Below are positions 24,954 to 33,346 of a DNA stretch of 33,474 bases, piece by piece; the stretch's first letter is position 1; the number at the start of each line of letters is the position of its first letter. The position numbers were made by a program, and so were the translations under genes. The DNA lies in contig CAITUP010000117.1 in assembly GCA_903895595.1 (NCBI GenBank), positions 1 through 33,474 of the forward strand. Direction: 5' to 3'. Under the pieces are notes generated by a model. That model was not told the DNA's origin. It did not search any database and was given only the letters and a program-made list of their open reading frames with translations. The stretch comes from an uncultured Acetobacteraceae bacterium. GTDB lineage: Bacteria; Pseudomonadota; Alphaproteobacteria; Acetobacterales; Acetobacteraceae.

Positions 24954-26249
24954 TCAGGCGTTTTTGAAAATTTGTTTCAGCTGGGCGCTGGCGTCGGCAA
25001 TGACCTCCTTGGTGGATTTACCGGCGCAGGCCTTGGCGAACATATCCACGACCACGTATTTCGCGACGCTTTCCGACTGCGGGCGGCTGATCGGCGCGGG
25101 CCAGCCCGGCAGATGCGAATTCGCCATGGAATCGCGATACGGCAGATTCCGAGGCTCCTTATGCCAGAACGACGCATCGTCGTACGCGTGCAGGAACGGG
25201 CCGTAATAGCTGTCGGCGACGTCGTACCAGCCGGCGACCTGTTTCGGATCCATCAGCCACACCATGAAATCCTTGGCGGCTTGGACGTCCGGCGTATGGG
25301 TGAAAATCCCGTGCGTCCAGGGATTGAGCATATGGAACCGCTCGCCGGTCGGACCTTTCGGGTTCTGCGCCTGTCCGGTGACCTTGCCGATATCCGGGAA
25401 GTCGCGCTTGGCGACGTAAAGAATGCTCTCGGCATTGTTGGTGCAGGAAATCTGCTCCGACAGGAAGGCCTTGTTGTTGGACACGTCGGTCCAGCCCAAC
25501 ACATCCTCGAACATCGTTTTCTGGAAAAACTCGCGACAGAAATCGATGGCCTTGGCGGTTTCGGCAGAATCGATCGCCACCGTCTTGCCGTCCTTGTCGA
25601 CCTCGCGGGCGCCGAACGACCAGAGCAGCGGATAGAGCCAGCCGTGGTTGTCGCCGAACCCATGTCCGAGCTCGAATCCGAAGGGATGGCCGTTCTTTTT
25701 CAGCTTGATGCCGGCTTCCAGCAGTTCGGCCCAGGTTTCCGGGAACGACTTAACCCCGACCTCGTCGAACCAATCCATGCGGTAGTTCATGAGCTGGCCG
25801 ATATTGCCGAACGGAATGGCTTTCCATTTGCCGTTCACGACCACGGCCTCGGCCGCGTTCGCGTGCCAGCCGCCGGCCTTGTCGCCGATGATCTTGGCGA
25901 TGTCGGTGACGTCCACCAGCTTCTGATCGAACAGGAACGGCCAGTTGAACGCCATCTGCGCCATTTCCGGGCCGGTGCCGGTTTCCGCCACCGTGGTGTC
26001 GCGGGTCTGGATGCTGCCGACGCTGACGGTCTCGTAGACGATCTTGATGCCGGTGGCCTTCTCGTAGGCCGGGGCGATGGTGTTCTTGAAATACGCGTCG
26101 TAGGCCGGGATGAACGAACTCTCGTGCATCATGGTCATCTGTTTGGGGGCCGCGCCCGCTCGGGATGCGCCCAAAATGCCGCCGACCGCCGTAAGGGCGG
26201 AGATTTTCAGGATGTCGCGGCGTGAGGCCGCCTGGATGATGTTGGTCAC
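24954..26249 (-). CDS. ABC transporter solute-binding protein, family 1 (sugar class)
   Basis: A 431-residue periplasmic binding protein. The start is GTG 26249, preceded by GGGGGGA. The N terminus contains SRRDILK, a twin-arginine motif, then a hydrophobic stretch and a likely cleavage after SRAGA. Family-1 features include TGTGPEMAQMAFNWPFLF, KWKAIPFGNIGQLMNYRMDWF and FPETWAELLEAG. It is the first gene of an SBP-permease-permease cluster for a carbohydrate or polyol; the ligand is not evident. No ATP-binding subunit lies nearby, so it must be supplied from elsewhere. Confidence 0.93.
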   Translation of the reverse strand: MTNIIQAASRRDILKISALTAVGGILGASRAGAAPKQMTMMHESSFIPAYDAYFKNTIAPAYEKATGIKIVYETVSVGSIQTRDTTVAETGTGPEMAQMAFNWPFLFDQKLVDVTDIAKIIGDKAGGWHANAAEAVVVNGKWKAIPFGNIGQLMNYRMDWFDEVGVKSFPETWAELLEAGIKLKKNGHPFGFELGHGFGDNHGWLYPLLWSFGAREVDKDGKTVAIDSAETAKAIDFCREFFQKTMFEDVLGWTDVSNNKAFLSEQISCTNNAESILYVAKRDFPDIGKVTGQAQNPKGPTGERFHMLNPWTHGIFTHTPDVQAAKDFMVWLMDPKQVAGWYDVADSYYGPFLHAYDDASFWHKEPRNLPYRDSMANSHLPGWPAPISRPQSESVAKYVVVDMFAKACAGKSTKEVIADASAQLKQIFKNA

Positions 26250-26306
26250 AAAATATCCCCCCTGGCTAACAGCCCGCCATATGTCCAGGCGGTGTATCCG
26301 AAAGGC

Positions 26307-26336
26307 AAGTTAGAGGGTGCGTAACGGCAAAGTCAA
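26307..26336 (-). promoter_or_regulatory. Candidate promoter of the sugar-type ABC cluster
   Basis: On the minus strand, TTGACT (26331-26336) and TAACTT (26307-26312) are separated by 18 bases, 58 bases before the SBP start. The -35 box overlaps the last codons of the unrelated upstream gene, which suggests the importer has its own transcription start. Confidence 0.5.
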
Positions 26337-27568
26337 TGTGCGTTTGATGCGCAGCCGTATGTCAACCAGGCTTTCCGCCAAAGGGCGATTAATGTTTCGA
26401 GTTCCCGCATCGATATCGCCCTGGTCGCGTCCCAGTTGTCCCGCTCGGGATCGGGCGACACTTTGCGTGCGGTTGCCATACCGCCAAGTGCTTCATGCAC
26501 GCGACGCCGGACATCGGTGTTCGCGACATAGAGAGCGACGATCAAAGCCTCGGCCGTTTCGCACGTGCCTCTGCCCGCGGCGCCGGCCTGTTCCAAAACC
26601 GACAGAATCTGATCGACGCGATCGATCGGCAGCCTTGGGTCGCTCAGTAGGGCGGCAAGCGGATTCACGACGTCTTCCGGCTTCCTGTCCTTGCTGTAGA
26701 GAACATCTTGCAAATAATCTTTGCGGAATCTATATTGATCCGCAACGCTTGTGTTGGGTTTTGCAATTCGCCAGATCAGATAATCGGGTTTTGGCGATCC
26801 TTTCCACACGTATGCCGTGATCAGAACGACTACAAGGAAAGCAAATTGTGCCGCACCGATGGCCAGCATGCGCCGAACAAAATCCAGGATCTGCCTGAAG
26901 GCATCGGAAACGCCTGCCGGACCTTTCGGGTGGCGATCGACATAGATCGATTCGGTCAGTTTCTGGAAATCCACCACCGACAACAACATGCCGTAGAGCC
27001 GGCGCACCTCGATTTCCCGCGTAATCGGCGACACGTATTGCCCAGGGCGGTCTTCGATACCGTTCAATATTCCGGCGACGGCTTTAATATCGGCGCCGTG
27101 CAAGCGCACCAAATCGATAAATTTGGTAAATTTACGATCGTCCTCGGCAATAGCCGCGATCATGCGCCTTTCGTCGTGTCTGATTTTCTGGCTTTCGGCC
27201 TCTCGGACAGATTCGACCACCGAATCGACCAACACCTGAAATGGCGCCGAGAACCATGAAAGATCCGCTGAGGAACGGATCGAACCGCTCTTTCCGGCGA
27301 TGATGTTCGGATATCCCACGCCCACCAGGAGCGCGGCGAAAATGCTCGTATCTCTGATGGCTCCGGTACGATCCAGAAACCAGAACAGCAGCACGGGAAT
27401 CAATGTGTATAACAGGACGAGCAGATTTGCCTTTGCGTACCCGAAAATGCCATTGATTCCGGCAAGCAGCGAACGGATTTGCCACCAAGCCACGCCGACA
27501 CCCAGCAGAAACACCAACCCGTAGCACAAATACGCGGGAATATCCGGCGATACATCCAGGTCGATCAC
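26333..27568 (-). CDS. Uncharacterised membrane protein, second gene of a G+C-poor pair
   Basis: A 411-residue protein I do not recognise. It has three hydrophobic segments near the N terminus (about 11-33, 47-65 and 74-91) and a fourth at about 236-255. Between them lies a charged, helical cytoplasmic-looking region (VREAESQKIRHDERRMIAAIAEDDRKF). The last 110 residues look all-helical (PLAALLSDPRLPIDRVDQIL and on) and could form HEAT-like pairs. It begins at GTG with GAGG upstream, 21 bases after the 91-aa gene. Base composition drops sharply: 24 of 60 bases from 26701 are G or C, unlike its neighbours, which suggests horizontal origin. Confidence 0.75.
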   Translation of the reverse strand: MIDLDVSPDIPAYLCYGLVFLLGVGVAWWQIRSLLAGINGIFGYAKANLLVLLYTLIPVLLFWFLDRTGAIRDTSIFAALLVGVGYPNIIAGKSGSIRSSADLSWFSAPFQVLVDSVVESVREAESQKIRHDERRMIAAIAEDDRKFTKFIDLVRLHGADIKAVAGILNGIEDRPGQYVSPITREIEVRRLYGMLLSVVDFQKLTESIYVDRHPKGPAGVSDAFRQILDFVRRMLAIGAAQFAFLVVVLITAYVWKGSPKPDYLIWRIAKPNTSVADQYRFRKDYLQDVLYSKDRKPEDVVNPLAALLSDPRLPIDRVDQILSVLEQAGAAGRGTCETAEALIVALYVANTDVRRRVHEALGGMATARKVSPDPERDNWDATRAISMRELETLIALWRKAWLTYGCASNAH

Positions 27569-27589
27569 GCCTCAGTTCCTCGTCTCACA

Positions 27590-27865
27590 CTACCAGTCAG
27601 CCAACTCCCGTAACCATTTATTAAGCGAAGGGCGTGAACTGAACGTCGCGAACATGATACTGTCCGCGTCGGGCTCGGCGCTCAATCCGCTCGCATCCAG
27701 TAACCTGAGTTTCAGGAGATTCCGAATTGGCTCGACGAGGTCCGCAGGCTTATCGAAGCTCGCATATTTGAGGAGTTCGCCGCCGCGAACCAACTTGCGT
27801 TCGAGCACCGCGCGAAGCACGATTTTTTCCTTGTCGGTCAACCTCTCGGCGGTGATATCGGGCAT
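27590..27865 (-). CDS. Small winged-helix-like protein, first gene of a G+C-poor pair
   Basis: A 91-residue soluble protein of unknown family. The pattern LTDKEKIVLRAVLERKLVRG, then DLVEPIRNLLKLRLLDASG and a beta-hairpin-like DSIMFATFSSRP before a last helix, fits a winged helix-turn-helix. It could bind DNA or act as a protein-interaction module for the membrane protein encoded 21 bases downstream. It has its own candidate promoter (27894-27922). The fold is inferred by eye. Confidence 0.68.
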   Translation of the reverse strand: MPDITAERLTDKEKIVLRAVLERKLVRGGELLKYASFDKPADLVEPIRNLLKLRLLDASGLSAEPDADSIMFATFSSRPSLNKWLRELADW

Positions 27866-27893
27866 CGGGCAGCCTCGCTGTCATCGTGGACGC

Positions 27894-27922
27894 AATCTAA
27901 GCGGAAGCGGTCGCGCGTTCAA
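27894..27922 (-). promoter_or_regulatory. Candidate promoter of the 27865-26333 gene pair
   Basis: On the minus strand, TTGAAC (27917-27922) and TAGATT (27894-27899) are exactly 17 bases apart, about 30 bases before the ATG at 27865. The -35 box lies in the loop of the hairpin that probably ends the upstream dehydrogenase transcript. Confidence 0.5.
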
Positions 27923-27940
27923 GAGAAACACGCGACCGCT
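27906..27940 (-). terminator. Hairpin terminator candidate after the tartrate dehydrogenase gene
   Basis: AGCGGTCGCG (27906-27915) and CGCGACCGCT (27931-27940) are perfect inverted 10-base copies with a 15-base spacer, six bases beyond the dehydrogenase stop. On the minus strand it is followed by TTCCGCTTAG, a weak T-rich tail. Confidence 0.6.
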
Positions 27941-27946
27941 CGCGTC

Positions 27947-29017
27947 TCAGGACCGCGCGACGACCTGCGCGATCGCGGTGCCGACGTCCTGGGTGCCGGC
28001 CTGGCCGCCCATGTCGCGGGTCTTCGGGCCGTCGTTGCGCAGCAGGCTCTCGATCGCTTCCACGATCGCCGCGCCGGCTTCGTTTTCGCCCAAATGATTC
28101 AGCATCAGCGCCGCCGACCAGATCTGGCCGATCGGGTTGCAGATAAAGCGGCCGGCGATGTCGGGCGCCGAGCCGTGCACCGGCTCGAACATCGACGGGA
28201 ACACGCGTTCCGGGTTGATGTTGGCGCTGGCCGCGATGCCGATCGAACCCGCCAGAGCCGGCCCAAGATCCGACAAAATATCGCCGAACAGGTTCGACCC
28301 GACGACGACGTCGAACCAATCGGGGTGCTGCACGAAATGCGCGCACAGGATGTCGATGTGATACTGGTCGGTGCGGATTTCCGGATAGTTCTTCGCCATC
28401 TCGGCGAAGCGTTCATCCCAGTAAGGCATGCTGTAGATAATGCCGTTGGATTTGGTGGCCGACGTGACATGCTTCTTCGGCCGCGTCATCGCCAGTTCGA
28501 ACGCGTATTTCAGGATCCGGTCGGTGCCCTTGCGGGTGAAGATCGCCTGCTGGGACGCGAATTCGCGGTCCGTCCCCTCGAACATGCGGCCGCCGACCGA
28601 CGAATACTCGCCCTCGGTGTTTTCGCGCACGACGTAGAAATCGATGTCCTTTTCCGTGCGGTTGGCCAGCGGGGTGTAAACGCCGGGCATCAGCTTGCAG
28701 GGGCGGATGTTGGCATACTGGTCGAAGCCGCGGCGGATCGGGATCAGCAGACCCCAGAGCGACACGTGATCCGGCACGCCCGGCCAGCCGACCGCGCCCA
28801 ACAGGATGGAATCGGACTTCGCCAGTTGGTCCATACCGTCCTTGGGCATGAATTCGCCGGTTTCCTTGAAGGTCTCGCAGGACCAGTCGTAGTGCGTCAG
28901 CTCCAGATCGAAGCCGAAGCGGCGCGCGGCGGCGTCCAGCACTTTCAGGCTCTCCGGCACGGTTTCCTTGCCGATGCCGTCGCCCGGCAGGACGGCGATG
29001 CGATGTTTGCGGGTCAT
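27947..29017 (-). CDS. ttuC: Tartrate dehydrogenase / D-malate dehydrogenase (decarboxylating)
   Basis: A 356-residue member of the isocitrate/isopropylmalate dehydrogenase family. It opens with RIAVLPGDGIGKETV, has the family's substrate arginines in GFDQYANIRPCKL and FYVVRENTEGEYSS, and the Mg2+/NAD region GSNLFGDILSDLGPALAGSIG and EPVHGSAPDIAG. WGLLIPIRRGFDQYAN is typical of the tartrate/D-malate subgroup (TtuC, DmlA) rather than LeuB. It would oxidise tartrate or D-malate with NAD+. ATG 29017 has AAGGAA upstream; the longer frame has no support. It stands as a single gene ended by a hairpin. Confidence 0.92.
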   Translation of the reverse strand: MTRKHRIAVLPGDGIGKETVPESLKVLDAAARRFGFDLELTHYDWSCETFKETGEFMPKDGMDQLAKSDSILLGAVGWPGVPDHVSLWGLLIPIRRGFDQYANIRPCKLMPGVYTPLANRTEKDIDFYVVRENTEGEYSSVGGRMFEGTDREFASQQAIFTRKGTDRILKYAFELAMTRPKKHVTSATKSNGIIYSMPYWDERFAEMAKNYPEIRTDQYHIDILCAHFVQHPDWFDVVVGSNLFGDILSDLGPALAGSIGIAASANINPERVFPSMFEPVHGSAPDIAGRFICNPIGQIWSAALMLNHLGENEAGAAIVEAIESLLRNDGPKTRDMGGQAGTQDVGTAIAQVVARS

Positions 29018-29132
29018 GGGACGGGTTCCTTGGACGGTGGTCGGTGCGCAGGGGATAGAGGATGGGGCGCGGTTGGCCAAGGGTGGGGCGCGACGGTTAC
29101 CCGACTCGCCGGTTTGGGCGCAGAATGCCGCC

Positions 29133-32100
29133 ATGAACACCCTATCCCCGACCACCCCGCTGTGGGACCGCTACACAGCATTGCATGCCGACGTGAAGCG
29201 GCTGCTGCGGATGAAAGCGCTGGTGTCCGCTCCCGTCACCAAGACGGAGTTCGTGGCCTGCATGCAAGCCACCGGCGGACGCACGCCCGACGGCAAATCC
29301 TGGCAAGCACCCACGGTCAACACGTGGTGCGGGGAGTTGCGCCGCCAAGGCCTCATGACCGCCGACGACGCCTGCCTGCCCGCGCTGGTGCATCCCATCG
29401 CCTGCGATGCCGGGGAATCGGACGATGCGCAGACGCTGGCATATGCGATTCAATCCGCGCTGCCGGCGCAGAAGCAGAGCCCGTTCCACTACCGTCAGTT
29501 CCAAATCGACGGTGACGCGGTCTACCGTTTGCTGCGGCTGGCCATTTATACCAACGACGCCACCGGCTTCGCCCAACGCGCGAACCTTGCCAGCCAGCGG
29601 TTCAGCGACTTTGCCCCTGCCAGAGCGATGACCAAGCTGTTCGGCGAGGTCGCCCCGTCCACCGGCTGGATTTTGTCGCGGAAACCGACGATCCAGGCGG
29701 CGCTGTTGGAGGCGCAGCTGGATCGCGCCGTCGCGACCGGCGAGGTCGATCCGGACCTGATCGCGCTCTGCCGGACACGCCTGTTGCAGGAAGGCTTCGG
29801 CGGTCTCCGGACCTCGCTGATGCGCTACGACCTGCTCGCCGGCCGCCTGGACGATCTGCGGACGGACCTGCTGGCCATCCCCGACACGCATCTGGACCAA
29901 CGCCGAGCGGTGGAGGGTTCGGTGGCGTTTCTGGAAGGGCGGAACGAGGATGCTTCGGTCCTTTACCGAGACGCGCTGAAGCTGCGCCGCAAACGGATCG
30001 GGCGGCGTAAAATTTTCCTGGAAGACGAGCACCGCGTCTTCTTCGTCCTGGCGATGCTGCGTGCCAACGATGCGTCGTTCCACAAGGAAATTGAGAACGG
30101 TCTGGAAGCCGCGATGGCGGAATCCGAGGCGGCGGCATACGCCACGGAACTGCTCGCGATGCTGGCGATGCTCTGGCTGGTGCAGGGTTTCGACGCGAAA
30201 GCGCGCGGGTTGGCGGTGCGTCTGCGCGCAACGATCCCCAAGCAGCCATTCGCGGTCGCCTGTGTCGCTCTGGCTGAATTTTTCGTCGATCCGGAGCTCG
30301 CGCGCGGCAACCGCAAAGATTCGGCCGAACGGTTCGAGGCTTTGAAGGATACGATGCCGCTGGTGGCACGTATCCATGCCGAAGTCCTGGCGGCAACGGC
30401 GGTGAAGCCGGCACCGTACAGGGCTTGGCTGGGGCCGGATGCCGGATTGGCGTTCATCCAAATCGTGCAGACGCTGCCGCCTTGGGAACGGGCGCTGGAA
30501 AGCCTGGATATCTTCCTCGGCGGCGGCAAGACCGAGACGACGGAGGCCAAACCCGCGCGCCCGGCAAAGCGGCTGGTCTGGTTCCTGAACACCGACACCG
30601 AGGAAGTCGCCGTCGCCGAACAATCCGCCAAGGGCGCCGACGGCTGGACCGACGGGCGCGCGGTGGCGATGAAACGGCTTTACAAGCAGGACCCGAAGCT
30701 GGATTACCTGACGCCGCAGGACCGCACCGCTTTGCGCACCATCCGCAAGGAAACCTCCGGCTGGTACGACCAGGTCGAGTACGAGTTCGATCACCCCAAG
30801 ACGCTGCTCGCGCTGGTCGGCCATCCCAACATCTCCGACGCCAGCCAGCGGTCCCGGCAGTTGGAGTTGGTGTCCTACCCCGTCGAACTGTTGGTGACCG
30901 AGGAAGGCGGCGGCTACCGCGTCGCGCTGTCGCATGCCGCTCATGACGCTACGACGTTCCTGGAAGCCGAGGCCCCCGGCCGCTACCGCGTCATCGATTT
31001 CCCCAAGAAGCTACTCGCGGTGCAGGAAATCCTCGGCACAAGGGGGATGACCGTGCCGGCCGCCGCGCGGGACCGGCTGATCGCGATGGTCCAGCGCAAC
31101 AGCCCGGCTTTGCCGATCCGCGCGGAAATCGCGGAAGTGGCGGCGCCGGGGATCGAGGGACAGCCGGGGCCGGTTATCCAATTGGTACCATTCGACAGCG
31201 GGTTGAAATTGTCGCTGGTGGTGCGCCCGTTCGGCGCGCAAGGACCGGCCTATATCGCGGGCCTCGGCGGACGGTCGGTGCTGGCGACCGTTGGCGGGCA
31301 GCAGTTGCGGGCGACGCGGGATCTGCCTCGGGAATTGGCCGGGCGGACGGCGCTGATCGAGGCTTGCCCGACGCTGCGGGACCGGGGCGGGCCGGAGATG
31401 CACGAGTTTGTCATGGACGACCTGGACGGCAGCCTGGAACTGCTGCTGGAACTGCGCGCCTATACCGGACCGCTGACGATCGAATGGCCGGAAGGCCGGA
31501 CGATGCGGGTCAGTCCGGTCACGGCGGGGAATATGAAACTGCGGGTTGCGCAGGACCGCGACTGGTTCAATGTCGACGGCACCGTCGCGCTGGACGATGA
31601 GCAGGTGCTGGAGATGCGCTTCCTGCTCGACCGGCTTGACCGGATTCAGGGTCGCTTCGTGCCGCTGGGCGATGGGCGTTTCGTCGCGCTGACGCGGCAG
31701 TTGCAGGCGCAGCTACAGCGCCTCGCCGCTGTGTCCGAACCGAACAAAGCCGGACGGCGCGTCCACAAGCTGGGCGCCCCGGCGCTGGACGCGGTGCTGG
31801 AGGATGCCGGAGGGGTAAAATCCGACGCCGCCTGGAAGAAGCACGTCGCCGCCATTCGCGCGGCCGAGGGGTGGACCCCTGCTTTGCCCCCCGGTCTGCA
31901 AGCGGAACTGCGGGATTATCAGGTGGAAGGGTTCGTTTGGCTGTCGCGGCTGGCGCGCTGGGGCGCGGGTGCGTGCCTCGCCGACGACATGGGGCTGGGC
32001 AAGACGGTGCAGGCCATCGCTGTCATACTGGACCGCGCGGCGGACGGGCCGTGCCTTGTCGTGGCGCCGACATCGGTTTGTCCGAACTGGGAGGCGGAGA

Positions 32101-33278
32101 TTTCGCGGTTCGCCCCGACGTTGACGACGCACCGGCTGCCGGTGACGGGCGACCGTGCGGGCGTGATCGCGGGGCTGGGGCCTCGGGACGTGCTGGTGTG
32201 CAGTTATGGGTTGTTACACCAGACCATCGAGGCTCTGGGCGCCGTCGATTGGCAAATGGCGGTGCTGGATGAGGCGCAGGCGATCAAGAACGCCGACACC
32301 AAGCGCGCGCAGGCCGTGCAGGGGCTGAAGGCGGGTTTCAGGCTGGCGCTGACGGGGACGCCGGTGGAGAACTACCTCGACGAGCTCTGGAGCCTGTTCA
32401 ATTTCGTCAATCCCGGCGTGCTGGGGTCGCGGGAGGGGTTTCAAAAACGCTTCGCCCGCCCGATCGAGCGCGACAAGGACCCGCATGCGCGTCAGGCGTT
32501 GCGGTCGCTGATCCGGCCGTTCCTGCTGCGGCGGACGAAAGCGGCGGTTTTGTCCGAGCTGCCGCCGCGCACCGAACAGACGCTGAGCGTGGAAATGGCG
32601 GAGCCGGAACGGGCGTTTTACGAGGCGCTGCGGCAACGGTCGCTGGAACGCATCGCCGCGTTGAACGAGCCGGCGGGGCGGCGGAAAATCCAAATCCTGG
32701 CGGAAATCACCCGCCTGCGGCGCGCCTGTTGCAACCCGGCGCTGATCGACGCCGCCGCCGGGGTCAGCAGCGGAAAGCTGGCCACCTTCATGGAACTGGT
32801 GGAGGATTTGATCCGCAACCGGCACAAGGCTTTGGTGTTCAGCCAGTTCGTCGGCCATCTGGAACTGGTCCGCGCCGCTTTGGAACCGCGTGGAATTAAA
32901 TACGAATACTTGGATGGCAGCACGCCGTCCGCCGAACGGCAGCGGAGCGTGGCGGCTTTTCAGGCGGGCAGCGCCGATCTGTTCCTGATCAGCCTGCGCG
33001 CGGGCGGGACGGGGCTGAACCTGACGGCGGCGGATTACGTGGTGCACCTCGATCCCTGGTGGAACCCGGCGGTGGAGGATCAGGCGTCCGACCGAGCGCA
33101 TAGGATCGGGCAGGAAAGGCCGGTGACGATTTACCGGTTGATTATGCAGGACAGTATCGAGGAGCGGATATTGCGGCTGCACCGGGACAAGCGGGATTTG
33201 GCCTCGGAACTGCTGGACGGGACGGAAACGGCGGCTCGGCTGAGCGAGGACGAGTTGCTGGAGTTGATCCGGGGGTGA
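29133..33278 (+). CDS. SNF2-family DEAD/DEAH helicase with a long unassigned N-terminal region
   Basis: A 1381-residue protein. The C-terminal 480 residues are a complete SNF2 ATPase: DYQVEGFVWLSRL, Walker A DDMGLGKT with Lys957, Walker B DEAQ at 1046-1049, LTGTPVENYLDELWSLFNF, FSQFVGHLELV, SLRAGGTGLNLTAAD and QASDRAHRIGQ. This motor translocates on duplex DNA and remodels protein-DNA complexes. About 900 residues before it match nothing I can name: a possible winged helix at 1-90, helical repeat-like segments at 90-470, and beta-rich regions at 600-880. No SWIM-type CxC zinc motif is seen. ATG 29133 (MNTLSPTTPLWDRY) begins the coherent protein; the frame upstream overlaps the dehydrogenase gene. 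Confidence 0.92.
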   Translation: MNTLSPTTPLWDRYTALHADVKRLLRMKALVSAPVTKTEFVACMQATGGRTPDGKSWQAPTVNTWCGELRRQGLMTADDACLPALVHPIACDAGESDDAQTLAYAIQSALPAQKQSPFHYRQFQIDGDAVYRLLRLAIYTNDATGFAQRANLASQRFSDFAPARAMTKLFGEVAPSTGWILSRKPTIQAALLEAQLDRAVATGEVDPDLIALCRTRLLQEGFGGLRTSLMRYDLLAGRLDDLRTDLLAIPDTHLDQRRAVEGSVAFLEGRNEDASVLYRDALKLRRKRIGRRKIFLEDEHRVFFVLAMLRANDASFHKEIENGLEAAMAESEAAAYATELLAMLAMLWLVQGFDAKARGLAVRLRATIPKQPFAVACVALAEFFVDPELARGNRKDSAERFEALKDTMPLVARIHAEVLAATAVKPAPYRAWLGPDAGLAFIQIVQTLPPWERALESLDIFLGGGKTETTEAKPARPAKRLVWFLNTDTEEVAVAEQSAKGADGWTDGRAVAMKRLYKQDPKLDYLTPQDRTALRTIRKETSGWYDQVEYEFDHPKTLLALVGHPNISDASQRSRQLELVSYPVELLVTEEGGGYRVALSHAAHDATTFLEAEAPGRYRVIDFPKKLLAVQEILGTRGMTVPAAARDRLIAMVQRNSPALPIRAEIAEVAAPGIEGQPGPVIQLVPFDSGLKLSLVVRPFGAQGPAYIAGLGGRSVLATVGGQQLRATRDLPRELAGRTALIEACPTLRDRGGPEMHEFVMDDLDGSLELLLELRAYTGPLTIEWPEGRTMRVSPVTAGNMKLRVAQDRDWFNVDGTVALDDEQVLEMRFLLDRLDRIQGRFVPLGDGRFVALTRQLQAQLQRLAAVSEPNKAGRRVHKLGAPALDAVLEDAGGVKSDAAWKKHVAAIRAAEGWTPALPPGLQAELRDYQVEGFVWLSRLARWGAGACLADDMGLGKTVQAIAVILDRAADGPCLVVAPTSVCPNWEAEISRFAPTLTTHRLPVTGDRAGVIAGLGPRDVLVCSYGLLHQTIEALGAVDWQMAVLDEAQAIKNADTKRAQAVQGLKAGFRLALTGTPVENYLDELWSLFNFVNPGVLGSREGFQKRFARPIERDKDPHARQALRSLIRPFLLRRTKAAVLSELPPRTEQTLSVEMAEPERAFYEALRQRSLERIAALNEPAGRRKIQILAEITRLRRACCNPALIDAAAGVSSGKLATFMELVEDLIRNRHKALVFSQFVGHLELVRAALEPRGIKYEYLDGSTPSAERQRSVAAFQAGSADLFLISLRAGGTGLNLTAADYVVHLDPWWNPAVEDQASDRAHRIGQERPVTIYRLIMQDSIEERILRLHRDKRDLASELLDGTETAARLSEDELLELIRG

Positions 33279-33294
33279 GGGGGGTGGGAATTTC

Positions 33295-33323
33295 TTGCCC
33301 ATTCCTCGGCCTGGGATTATCGG
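33295..33323 (+). promoter_or_regulatory. Candidate promoter of the VapB-like gene
   Basis: TTGCCC (33295-33300) and TATCGG (33318-33323) are separated by 17 bases, 23 bases before the ATG at 33347. Both boxes are imperfect. Confidence 0.33.
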
Positions 33324-33346
33324 TGTTCTTATCGGAGAATACCCCC

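Noticed and set aside
29142..30944. 600-aa minus-strand frame opposite the SNF2 gene
   Set aside because: It is Arg/Gln/His-rich, lacks any motif, and is antisense to a coherent protein.
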